From Knoxdaviesia capensis (taxonomy: Eukaryota; Ascomycota; Sordariomycetes; Microascales; Gondwanamycetaceae), in contig LNGK01000002.1 of the NCBI GenBank assembly GCA_001510575.1, positions 3,398,144 through 3,462,143 on the forward strand: 64,000 nucleotides of DNA, read 5' to 3'. The stretch's first letter is position 1, and each line of letters opens with the position of its first letter. The position numbers were made by a program, and so were the translations under genes. This document shows, piece by piece, positions 33,821 through 44,437 of this stretch. The notes under the pieces were generated by a model. That model was not told the origin of the DNA and ran no database searches. It was given only the letters and a program-made list of their open reading frames with translations.

Positions 33821-35686
33821 TTACTCGGTCTTGGCTGCAGTCGCTGCTGTGGCCTTTGTTGCTTCCCTTGACGCCAGCTTCTCCTGTGCCTTTCGGACCA
33901 ACTCAGCCTGCTCCATGCCGCGCTCCTCCTGCTTCTTCCGGCGCGCCGCAGCTTTGAGAAGCTCCTTCTGGCTGCGCTCGCGGTAGCGACGACGCAGCTT
34001 ATCGGTGGTCTTCTGCGAGTAGGTTTTGGTGTTTTGGTATCCGAGCTGGTTGGTATCCCAGCCATTGTCCTCCAGGTACTTGCGGAACCGGGCCTCTTCC
34101 TCGTACAGGCTGTTTTGGCCCATGTCTGGCAGGCAGAAGATGGCCACAAGACCAGCCAGCATGCAGAGACCCGACGATACGTAGAACGGGTTGCGGGTGG
34201 AGATGGCGCTGTGCAAGCTGTTATCCATGCCTCCCTCGATGTAAGGGAAGATGAAGGTGCCGACGAAAGCTCCGAGCTTACCGATGGCACCAGCAGTCCC
34301 ATAGAAACGTCCACGAATACCGGTCGCGCAAGCCTTGCTGGCAAGGAGACCAATGTTGTTACCGGGGCCCAGCTCTCCAAGGGACAGGAAGATTCCGAAC
34401 ACAACGGCGAACGTGGCAACGTTGGCCGGGGTGGACAGCGTGGGCGAGTAGTAGGCCATGGCGAAACCAACAGCTCCCTGCAGAATCACACCAGCAGCCA
34501 GCGTGTATCGCACACCGAAACGATCCGAGAGGAACGCTCCGATGATGGCTCCCGGGAGGTAAAACAGGTTGATGATGCAGTTCCAGCCGAACACCTTGGA
34601 CAGGGGCGCACGCTCGGTCTCGTCACCACCGCTGTAGATGTTGGCGAGAATCGTGGAGGAGAAGATACCAAAAGAGTAGGTAGAGAAGTCGTAGATGAAC
34701 CAAACCAGACCAACAGCCAGAAGGCGCCAGCCGTACAGCTTAATGACGAGCTTGTAGGGGGTCTCGGTGAATCTCATCGTACCGTGGCGGTAGATTTCGG
34801 GCTCCTTCATCATGCAGCTTCGCATGAACAACAGGATGACGGGCCAGGCAGCACCAAGACCACCAGCTAGGCGCCAAATGAGTTCGTAGTCGGTCGGCTT
34901 GATGACGGCGATGATGTAGGGAACGAGAGCGGCAATGATGAAACCCTATAGTCATTGAATCATGTTAGAGTTTATATCGTATCTAACCACACGCAGGGAG
35001 AGAAAGCTGCGATAACATACCCATCGAACCATGAAGTTGGTGAAGAAAATGAACCAGAAGTTACGCCAGCCAGGCTTCATCTCGCTGGACAGCTCGGCCA
35101 CGGTGACACTGCCGGCGGGGTACTCGCCACCAATGCCGATACCGACGAAGAATCTCCAGGCCACCAGGATGTTGAAAGCGTTGTCGAGATACTGTCCGTC
35201 GTAGTAGGCGCCGACCGACAGACCGGAGAAGACCATCAGGATGACAGTAGAGATAACGAGGGTCCGCGTACGCCAATGCATATCAGCCATACGGCCAAAA
35301 ATGAGGAGACCCAGGATGGTTCCAGCGAAGGTGATGCTGTTGACATACTTGCGAGCGTCCGAGTTCAGGAACAGGTCGCCGTGCTGGTAGGTTAGGACGG
35401 TGAAAATCGAGCCGATAACGTTGTTGTTGTAGCCATCAGCAAACAGGCCAGCACCCGAGGCCAGAGCCGGGTACATCGTCCGGAAAGAGTAATCCGCATT
35501 ACCCTCGGTGGGAGGTGCTACGCGGCCCTTCTCGGAATCTTCTAGAACGGGCGAGCTGTTTGAATCGGAGCCGGCACCCGCAGGAGTCACCGCAATCTCG
35601 AGCGACCCACGGCCAGTCGCATTCGGAGCAGGCTCCGTGGCCACGACATCCGTGACGATGACGACCTTCTTCTCATCGTCAGCCAT
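33821..35686 (-). CDS. MFS permease, Git1-like (glycerophosphodiester/phosphate family)
   Basis: Exons complement(33821..34945, 35021..35686) give 596 aa; the 75-nt intron (GTATGT...TATAG) is phase 0. Start is MADDEKK; upstream frame is leader. About 65 cytosolic residues precede a 12-TM major facilitator fold. Visible signatures: GLFADGYNNNVIGSIFTVL in TM1, motif A FGRMADMHWRTRT, FVGIGIGGEYPAGSVTVAEL, second-half motif LSDRFGVRYTL, and GELGPGNNIGLLASKA. This pattern (D-G-Y-N-N in TM1, GGEYP) fits the PHS/Git1 group that imports glycerophosphoinositol, glycerophosphocholine or phosphate at the plasma membrane. The tail is long, basic and coiled-coil-like (RRRYRERSQKELLKAAARRK). Substrate is inferred; plain phosphate or organic-acid transport is the alternative. 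Confidence 0.85.
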
Positions 35687-38600
35687 TGTGAAAGACTTAG
35701 CAGAGTCAGACAAAGATGAGGCAGAAAGAAAAAGAAAATTATAATCTATGTAAAAGTGGTGTACGCTTTCAAAGTTCCTCAAGAACAGCCAAGACCTGGC
35801 GATCAAGCCAAGACAGCAGATTGCGAGAGAGAGACGGATCTCAAGAGGAGCAACGAAAGAGAATGGGTAAGTTGAAAGAACAGAAGAAAAGAAAGGGACA
35901 CGGCGAGGCCAATAAGTTAAACCGGCTAGGAAACCCGTAGGATGTATCTATTGATCTTTGCAGCACATGGAGCCGCGACGGCAAATCATTCATGCACAAC
36001 AGGAGGATAATGTCAATCGAGGACGTTGGGACGACAGGTCCGCGTCTAGATGTGGTTCTGACCGGAGATCAAAAAACCGGAAAGACTCCTTATTATAGAA
36101 GAAGAAAGCCGAAGGGCCAGAACAAAAAAAAGACGAGGAGAAGGAAAAGGGGAGGGAAAACAACATCCAGCGGCGGAGGCGGCCAGGTAATATATCTTGG
36201 AACTATTGCCATGTGTCAATCCATATCGGTATAAACGGCTTATATCGTTAATATATACGCTTTCGGTAGGAGGAAACGCGCAACTTGTCAGTTCCAGACA
36301 TCCGAGTGTGGACGGAGCACAGATAGTGGGTATGGGAGCCACCTTGGGATATTTCTTTTTCAAAAAAGAAAACGGAAATAATAATATATGCTGGATTTGG
36401 GTCTGAAACATCCTGGGACTCCTGGGAGGACATCCCATCATGCCTCCCCGTCCAATGGCCATATTTGCGGATGGGGGTTGCTTCTCATCATTTCGTTCAA
36501 GGCCATGCGCCCGATCCATCCTACATCGTCTTTGTGCTGCTGGTGTTGGTAGGAACCGAGTAGAAGAGTATCTGTCCGAGTCTGACAGGATTCAATCAAT
36601 CAACTGATGTTGTGAGGCCACAGCTTGGAGTGGACGAGACATCCGCAGGTGTCGATCCATCCTCTGCTGTACGAGGACGTCCGGCCAGTGGGGGAACTGG
36701 GTGTGGTGTTCAACTGAGGCGGGCCAAGGCAGAAACTTCCCAGCCAGTTTCCAGAAGGATGGGTCTCCCGCTGATAACAAAGTTCCTCGCTCACACACCC
36801 CTGGAAGAACTTCCGGAACCTGGAAAATCACACGGGGAAAATTGATTTTTGTGTAATCCACGCTGTACGGGTCTGGTCTTCCACAACAGCCGCCATCTTT
36901 CTGGCAACAGATCAAACTCGCGGGCGACGGATGTGATAGGGTTTATCTCTTTGCTGTACCAAGCACGCTCTGTAAAGGAAAGTCTTGTGAGTGCATAGAG
37001 ACACCCAAACACGCACACTCGCCCGTCGCAAGATGCCTGGCTTACCCACATCACCGGAAGAGTAAACATAGAACATCGTTGAAGTTGATACTTGATACCG
37101 TCCGTCTATCACAAGTGGCCTTGATGGAGGAGGCCGGACTTGGAATCTTCGACTGGACAATCATTTCTCAGCACTCACAGACGATAACACCAGTCCTGGC
37201 CATCACTGTTGCTGGTTCCGTTAAGGTGTTCTCAACCATCGAGCACTGAATCGTCCCATTGTGCTACAGCAATGTGGTATAATACGGGGTGTGGGCCAGG
37301 CGTCGTCTTGGCTTTGACAAAGGTTCTTTTGCAATGGCTGGACTTTTGGGCCTTTTGGGGGACGTCTGGGCTTTTTTTTTTTTTGTCTTCGCTTGGAGCA
37401 CCCGCCGGAGGGAGATTTCGTGGTGGGGAACGGGCGTTCAAACCCTGTGCAGGGGCTAAACGCCAATAATCGCTATTAATATCAGTGACAGATCTTTCAA
37501 CGGGAGCTCTCGGAGGCTCATTGACTTAGGGGCATCCCACCTGTTCCTGAAGAAGGTCTGTAAACTTCGAACTTTGGTAGGCTCTGTAATGAGGGGTGAA
37601 TTGGGGCGGCATCAAAAGAACCAACATGAAGGGTGGGCGACAATAGGAGGCCGAAATACTGAAAATACGCCAGGAAGTCAGTCTCATGTACAGCCAGAAG
37701 TGTGTTCATAACCTCAGTGTAAGTCGGGCTCAGCCTTATCACCGCCATCCGGGGCCGGCTTGGGAGTTTGGATCCTGGAGTTCTTGGCTTTGACCCGAAG
37801 GCCCATGGCTGTCCATGATGATTGCTGCATGAGGGAGAATCGTTATCAAAGTTGAGTCAGCAAGTTTATCAGCAGAGTGGCAATTACGAAAACCCCGAGG
37901 CGCGAAATAGCGAATGGCTCGTAGAAGGAAGATGGACCACTACTAAGTGAACAAGGTGAACAACACATATCGTGAATTTTGGTTTTTGTGTGTGCCGTGT
38001 TGCGAGATGAGGGCTACAAAGACCGCCTCGCTAATTCGATTATCGGGACCGAGTCAAGAGGGAAGTTGCATCTACTATTAGGGAAGGCAGGAAGTTCGGC
38101 GTGATTCCAGTTGGCGTGGTCGTTCAGAGGGAAAGACCTGTTAAATGCATAAGCAAGACACCTATTAACTGACAAGCAAATCACGTTAGTGTCCAGTTAT
38201 CGCTGTAAACGAAGACTCGATCAACGCATATCTCTTCCATACAAAAAATGCCGCCTTGGTTGGCACATACTGTACATGTGTGGATGATCATCTCAGTCAC
38301 AGATGCACGTTCAATCCATCTAACTGCAGTAAACTTAGCCTCACAAGAAGTGTTTATGTCCAGATTAATTCCATAAAGGAGGGCATTTCGTATTTGCCAA
38401 GCGGCCCCCTCCAAAAGCACCTCCACCAGTACTCGTCCTGTTTAGGAAGGTGATCCAGGCCTCGCTGATTTACAGGGAAATTCAAGCATTTCCTGTGGAG
38501 CGTCTTTTCTGTCGTTCTACAGCAAATAGCATGCGCAGAAAATGCTAGCCGCTTGAAACCTTCGAACAGGTACACCGTGCCTTCGCCTTGGGCTCGTGTT

Positions 38601-40942
38601 CAATCATACCGAGGCGCGCCACCAACGAGGCACAGAAAAAGAAAAGAAAAAAAAGGACCCGTCTCCATAACATAACATAGCGGTGATCCCACCCCAGAAG
38701 ATCATCCTGTGTTGTCTTATTCTACTGCCGTTTAGGGAATTCAACCCCCGGAAAATGAATTACGCCTGAATTACCCCGAGTGTCTCCTCTCTCACTGGGC
38801 AGGTGTTTGCATCACAGCTCATATCAGGACGAATACAACCGACAGTGTCCCCGTACTAACCTGTCAGTTATCTCCCCTCGTATTTTGCATGCAGCGTAAA
38901 TGCACATATATCTTGCTATAAAGCGTGACATCTCCATAAGTTCCGTCTGGTCCAGTATTTCGCAAGACCTTTTGATGTCCATGTAGTTTTCTGGAGCACC
39001 CTCCGGTTCCTTATTTCAATGTGCCGTCTCGGGGCCTGCCTCTTCGACATTTTAGGTTTTGGTTCTCAGCCTCGACTTGACCCGTCAAAATAAACTTCTT
39101 CCCGCTATATATATTTGCAGTATTGATTTCAGTTATCTGAGAATGCAGGGTTGCTGTTTTAAATCTCCTAAGGTTAAGTGGCCTAAGTACGACAGTCACA
39201 GAGTCAGATATTAAGCTCTAACAAGGCCTCCTACAGGAACATCACCCAACCTATCAATACGTGCCTAATATGCCAATCTCCATACACAGGCCATCAGCCC
39301 TCGTCACAGCCTTTCCAATCTCTATATACTGCGCAGGGAACTGCGAGTTGTATAATACATAATGTGAGTGGGTTGCACTGTTGTGTGAGCTACTGTTATA
39401 CAGATGTAGTATGTACGTACTGCACCTCCATACCTTACTCCGGTCCCAACTCGGACATCTGGTCCTACTAATAGCTCCTAGGTCTATCGATCATCGTGAA
39501 GATGGCGGTAATCAGCATTCTGCAAAGTCAATCACAAGTATATGAAGAACATGCAAAAGTTCACGTAACCTACTAGATCTTTTGTCTGCTCCTCATCGAG
39601 AAGGATTTCATCTCCACGGCTAAGATTCCATAGTTCCTCATCGCACCTATCTCCTCCTCCGTAATCTCCACTCTCCGTCCCTCCACCTGCGCCCACTCAC
39701 TCTATATCTCCGCCCATACCGACCGGAACGTCGTCTATCCGTTGCAGGGTTGAGCTTGTGTTTTTGATACTATGATTCTCGGGCCTTGATAGATCGCGGT
39801 GGCCGGTTCCCAGTGAAGAGCAAGTACGTATGATCCAAAGCATGGCAGTGCTACCGGTACGCTACGCATGCTGTGATAGTCCACCCCCCGACATACCTAA
39901 CCCTTCAGCTTGTAGAAGGACAGCCTTGGCAGCTGTTCATTGCGCATACATGGGCTGTGGGACAGCTTCTGGTGAAAGAATTGTACTACCATAACGGGAT
40001 GTTGCGTGGGGACGAATCTCTGAACCCCATGAAGTCCAAGACAAGATAGAAATAGAATAACAAGTCCCTACACCCCGAATGGGTACGTGGTGAGATATGC
40101 ATTGGGTAACTTGGATGGTTAATAAACACCACTCCATCTGGTGATACAGGTCGGCCGACTAGGCCAAGATAATACGGGATCTTTCATAGTTGCTTGATTT
40201 GACAAGACCTATTGCTGCCTCAACTTGACCCAAGAGCATGGTGTGTACGTACATGATAATGGTTGTGTCAGTAGACCTCAGCCTAGTAACACATTACTGT
40301 TGGGTCAAGAGTTCAGCTGCCTTGCCCAAACACGCAATCGACGACCGACCTATGCGTTCCAAAAGCAGTCGATATCCTCAAATTTATTTTCAGACAGCTT
40401 GGGGGGAAGAAAATGAACAAGCCAGCGTGAGAGAGTCCGGTTGAAGCTTTTATAGGTCAACAAACGAGTGTCGTCTTGGAAAGGGCCTGGGTTATACCCT
40501 AGTAAATTTACAACGGCCTAACCCTGTTAATTAGGGTCCCGCTGAGTCATCTGTGCTTTCTCCAGTTCTTTTCAGTCATGTCAACACGCGCTTCACGTGA
40601 GCGCGTGTCATGGGAGTTAACGCGAAAACTAAAGTGGCGGGCAAGTGAACCAAGGTTTTCCCGCGTTGTCTCATATTTTTCGTCGCAGCACAAACGCCCT
40701 CATATAACCCTCCAACCACCACCCATAGAAAACATTTATTTCTATCATTCCATCAGTATCGATTGTAAATACAGTCTTCTTTTCTTTTTTTCTTTCCTCT
40801 AACAAGCCCATCTCTTCTTCACCCACCTTCACCGCCCATCTTCTCCGTCTGCACCATCCCGTCGCCGTTTGCACTTCAGGGCAGCAGATCCCGTCTCACA
40901 TCTTTAATCACCTCATCCGTCAAACCACCCACATTCTCCACG
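35687..40942. other. 5.2-kb gene desert
   Basis: No intact gene. The left end is the permease promoter. AT-rich parts with frequent TATATA words occur around 36240 and 38900-39400. Minus strand 39580-40070 holds a stretch that reads as protein with three TAG interruptions and may be an eroded gene. Telomere-like words cluster at 40491-40537. Everything else looks non-coding. Confidence 0.45.
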
Positions 40943-41794
40943 ATGTTCTCCATCACCGCCACACCAGCCATGCCCACTCGGCCATGGGCACCCTCGACAT
41001 CCCGTGCCAACAGACCCTCCGGCGCCGGATCACACGATGCGTTCTCGTCGTCCCCCCTGCGCTCGTCGCCTCTTCGCTCGTCGCCCGCCACATCAATCGG
41101 CACATTGCCGTCATCACCCCTCAGCCCCATCACCGGCAACCGGTGCTTTTCGCCGCCCATGGCGCCGCTGTTTAGCCCCATGACGTTCTCTCCGGCCGAT
41201 GCTGGCTGCGAGGCTCTCAAGTCGCCCCCCAAGTCCCGGTTCGCCGCCCGCCCGACCCGCCCCGTTCCTGTTCCGCGCCGCCGCGAAGATGTTCAGGAGA
41301 CCCGTCGCAAGCTGTTTCTGAAGAACGTGCGGGAGCGGGCGGAGGATAACAGATGGGAGCGCCGTGCAATTGAAGGCCATGCAAGTTTCATCCGGTGATG
41401 TGTTCGGGCCGCTCAATGTTATCCCGGCAAACTTACTGACTACGTCCTTCTCAACCCCCAGGCCATTAAGAGCTGGTACAACGAGCACCAGCAGCTTCTC
41501 CGCGAGAAGGAGATGGACCAGGACGCCATTGTCCTCGACTCTGAGGTCGACAACTGGATGTCGGACATGTCGATGCCCAGCACCTCGAGCAGCGACGAGT
41601 TCCTCGTCGAAGATATGGCCCAGCGGGAGAGCGAAGAATTGGACGCCATGCTCGAGGCGTATGCCGATGCCCAGCAGCAGCCGTCTCAGCTCTCCGACGA
41701 CGATTTCGATGATGACTTGCTTATGGACCTCGTCCTGTCGCAAGAGCGCGACCAGCCATCCGATTCCGCGGATCATCAAATGGATATGTCATGA
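40943..41794 (+). CDS. Uncharacterised acidic Pezizomycotina protein (GC-AG intron)
   Basis: Exons 40943..41380 and 41462..41794 give 256 aa. The N-terminal half is Ser/Pro-rich and basic (repeated SSPLRSSPLRSSP, SRFAARPTRPVPVPRRRED). The middle is helical and charged (RRKLFLKNVRERAEDNRWERRAIEGH). The C-terminal half is strongly acidic (DEFLVEDMAQRESEELDAML, SDDDFDDDLLMDLVL). I recall similar proteins in other filamentous ascomycetes, all without known function. Only a GCAAGT donor gives a phase-0 join that keeps the acidic frame; nearby GT sites lead to a stop or another frame. The stop is 438 bp from the convergent pex19 stop. The acidic end could be a transactivation or histone-contact region, but this is guesswork. 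Confidence 0.75.
41381..41461 (+). other. GC-AG intron
   Basis: 81 nt, donor GCAAGT, branch-like ACTGAC near 41434-41440, acceptor CCCCAG. GC donors are usually compensated by a strong match at following positions, as here (CAAGT). Confidence 0.7.
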
Positions 41795-42232
41795 AGTCGC
41801 AGCACCGACAGGCCATTTTGCTTTTTTTTTTTTTGTTCCTTCTGTTTTTTTCGAGTTTTTTTTTGTTTCGGGTTAAAGATACCAGTCTAATTACAGACCA
41901 CATCAGGAAAAGAATTACATTCTTGGAGTTTCGGATCATGGGGGTTTAACGGCATACAGGATTCTTGGAGGAATACCACCACTAATTTTCCACAATCAAC
42001 ACAATGGGATTCGGGTGTGGAATGGGAATTGTCTACCATTATGTGATTTTTTTATTTTTTTTTTGAAATCCAGGTCATCTTTGGGATGTGATTGTATTTC
42101 ACTATCAAACGCTCTATTTGTCGCACTTCAATTGAGGGTACAGGATGGTTCAAAACAATATTTCAAGTAAAACGTGATAATCATGCATTCGGCATCCGGA
42201 GAACAGTTGATAGCAAAAAGTGACGCCAGCCC
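41795..42232. other. Convergent 3' regions
   Basis: 438 bp between two convergent stops, with T runs near 41820-41870 and 42047-42063. Both 3'UTRs are expected here. No gene seen. Confidence 0.5.
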
Positions 42233-43522
42233 TTACTGTTGCTTGCAAGCCTCGTCATCAGGAGCTGAAAAAGCGTCGTGGGCGGTAGGCAGGTCACCGA
42301 CCAAGTCGGGAGGAGGGGAGCCAGCGTCTTGCATCTATAGGAGGCATGTGTTAGTGAAATCCAGAGTCTGAAGCATGGGAGAAAAACGATCACATACCTT
42401 TTGCATTCTATCCACGATGAACTGGCGATCCGCAGAATTCGAGTCGGAAAAGGTAGCCTCTTCAAACTTCCCAACAATCTCAGTAACGATACGCTGCTGC
42501 AGAGCATAGCGATCGAGGTCTTCTTTCGAAGTCGTCGCGCGGTTCTTGTCGAGCCACTCGGGGAACCGGTCGTGCAGCTCCTTCATCGGCTCGTACAGGA
42601 TATCCTTGTTGGTCAGCTGCTCCATCATTCCGGCCAGCATCTTCGAGAAATCTTCCTCGGAGTTCCCGCCGCCGGCCCCACCAGCCGTGCCCAGATTCTT
42701 GAGCATCTCCGCGAGGAAGTCGTCCTCGGTTCCGTCAGCCGCAGCCGCAGCCGTTGCTTGGTCGCCTGACTGTCGCATCCGGTCCATGGTTCGTCGGATG
42801 GTCTCTTGGAACGACTCGCCGCCAGCGGTTGTGCTAGAAGAGGAGGTCGGGCGCGCGGCGCTCTGTGATCGGGCAGTCGAGCTAGCGCCGGCTGTTGGGG
42901 TAGATCCGCTGGCGGCAGCGGCGGCCTCGGCGGCAGCAGCTGCGTCTAGTTGTTTGAAAAGGTCCTCAAACTGGGCTTGCATGGTTGATTGCGCTTCCTG
43001 TGGGAACGGTTAGGAGATATGAGCCTCGGCGTTATTTCAGGCCAGCAGACCGAGCGCATTGCACTCACTGGATTCGCACTTCCACCCATTAGCTCGGCCA
43101 GCCCTTCATTCATCAGCTTCTCAAACTCGGCTTCAGACAGCGCCGGTTCATCGTCATCGTCTGCCGCCGTTACACCGGCCGCCGCGGGAGGCACGGCAGG
43201 TTGGCTTGGTAATGTCGGCGGAGCAGGAGCCTTCGCGGCGAAGTCGTCGAGCATATCTATATATCAACAGCCAACAAACATAAGTATACGGCTAGGCCAA
43301 GCGACGCCGACGGGTGGGCGGGCAAGATCAAACCCGGCTGAACACAGGCTGACGCCTTTCGCAAACGGGAGAAACGGGGTCTCGTCGCCCATGGCACATA
43401 CCATCTAGGTCGTCGAGATCATCTTCATCGGGATCGGGCACATCATCGGTGTCGACGTATTTGGGCTTTTCTTGCGCCGGCACAGGCTTGTCGCCGGCAG
43501 TCGAAGCAGGCTGCTCCGGCAT
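42233..43522 (-). CDS. pex19: Pex19 peroxisomal membrane protein import receptor
   Basis: Exons complement(42233..42334, 42398..42997, 43069..43256, 43402..43522) give 336 aa. Pex19 is the soluble receptor/chaperone that delivers membrane proteins to peroxisomes with Pex3. N-terminal acidic DDLDDLDDMLDDF (the Pex3-binding region) forms exactly across intron 1. LSEAEFEKLMNEGLAELMG and FEDLFKQLDAAAAAE follow, then MMEQLTNKDILYEPMKELHDRFPEWLDKN, the conserved Pex19 core that binds cargo. Residues about 130-200 are Ala/Ser-rich. The final exon ends ...DDEACKQQ: a CaaX-type CKQQ farnesylation box, as known for Pex19. Without splicing of the last intron the CaaX box is lost. Confidence 0.95.
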
Positions 43523-44437
43523 TGCGAAATAAGAAATCGGGGTCGGAAAATCTCAAGCCGCGGCTGTGACAACTGAGGGTTCGGTACAGAGCAGGCCCAA
43601 GGAGAATTGAACAGGGGACTTAAAGGAAGTGAGATGTCGAGAGAATAGCCGAAGTATCCAAATAGTTGATAATAAGCTTCCCGGAGAGTTGTGTGACAGG
43701 AGAAGGAAAGTCAGACATCGTGATAAGAAGGGGGAAGAGATGGCTTAAGCAGTGTAGATGACTATCCATCATGTGCAAATGTTTCCTTCCCCGGTTACTG
43801 GAGTTTTAGCACGTGAAGAAGTCAACGACGGCGTCCGTCAGTGGTGTCAGGGCTGGTCTAGGGCCGATATAGCGGGGTTCAGGAGGTATCCAACCGCCTA
43901 AAAAGAACCCCACGACCGATGGAAATCTCAGGATGCGAACCTCAGCCTAGAAAGCTTCCCTGGCTTTCGATCGAAGAAGCCCTATCAATTGAGAATATAT
44001 ATTTCGAGACACTCCGTACTGAGACAACATTTCCAGCACCTGAGTTGGAGTGTACGGCGTATGTGGCGGTGGTGCTTGAAGACCTGGTTCATAAAGAGGC
44101 ACATCATGACATTAACCCCACCTCCCTGGCTTGACAGGTTAGGGTTATACCCCAAGCCCCCTCGACGAAGCTGGCCCTGCTAAAACCACAACTCTTTATT
44201 TATTCTTATTCCTCTTCTCTCCATAGCGACATTGAGCTACGCTTATTCTCATATCACAGTGGCCAGTTAAGAACCGATTGTTTTCGCTTCCATGTCTTTT
44301 AGAGAGGAGCGCCATCGTCAAAAGACGCGAGAGGAGTTTCCATAGATGATGAAATAAGATATCTATTCTGCATAAGATATAGGTGTACACACCTTTCTGT
44401 AAAAGCTCTCAACACAGGTATGTACTCATATCTTCAT
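43523..44437. other. Intergenic: pex19 promoter and 3' flank of STAND-like gene
   Basis: No gene. GGTTAGGGTT at 44138-44147, about 620 bp upstream of the pex19 start. Small frames are unrecognised. Confidence 0.5.

Noticed and set aside
37425..37450. Possible tRNA T-arm (GTTCAAACCC)
   Set aside because: Flanking sequence does not fold into a cloverleaf.
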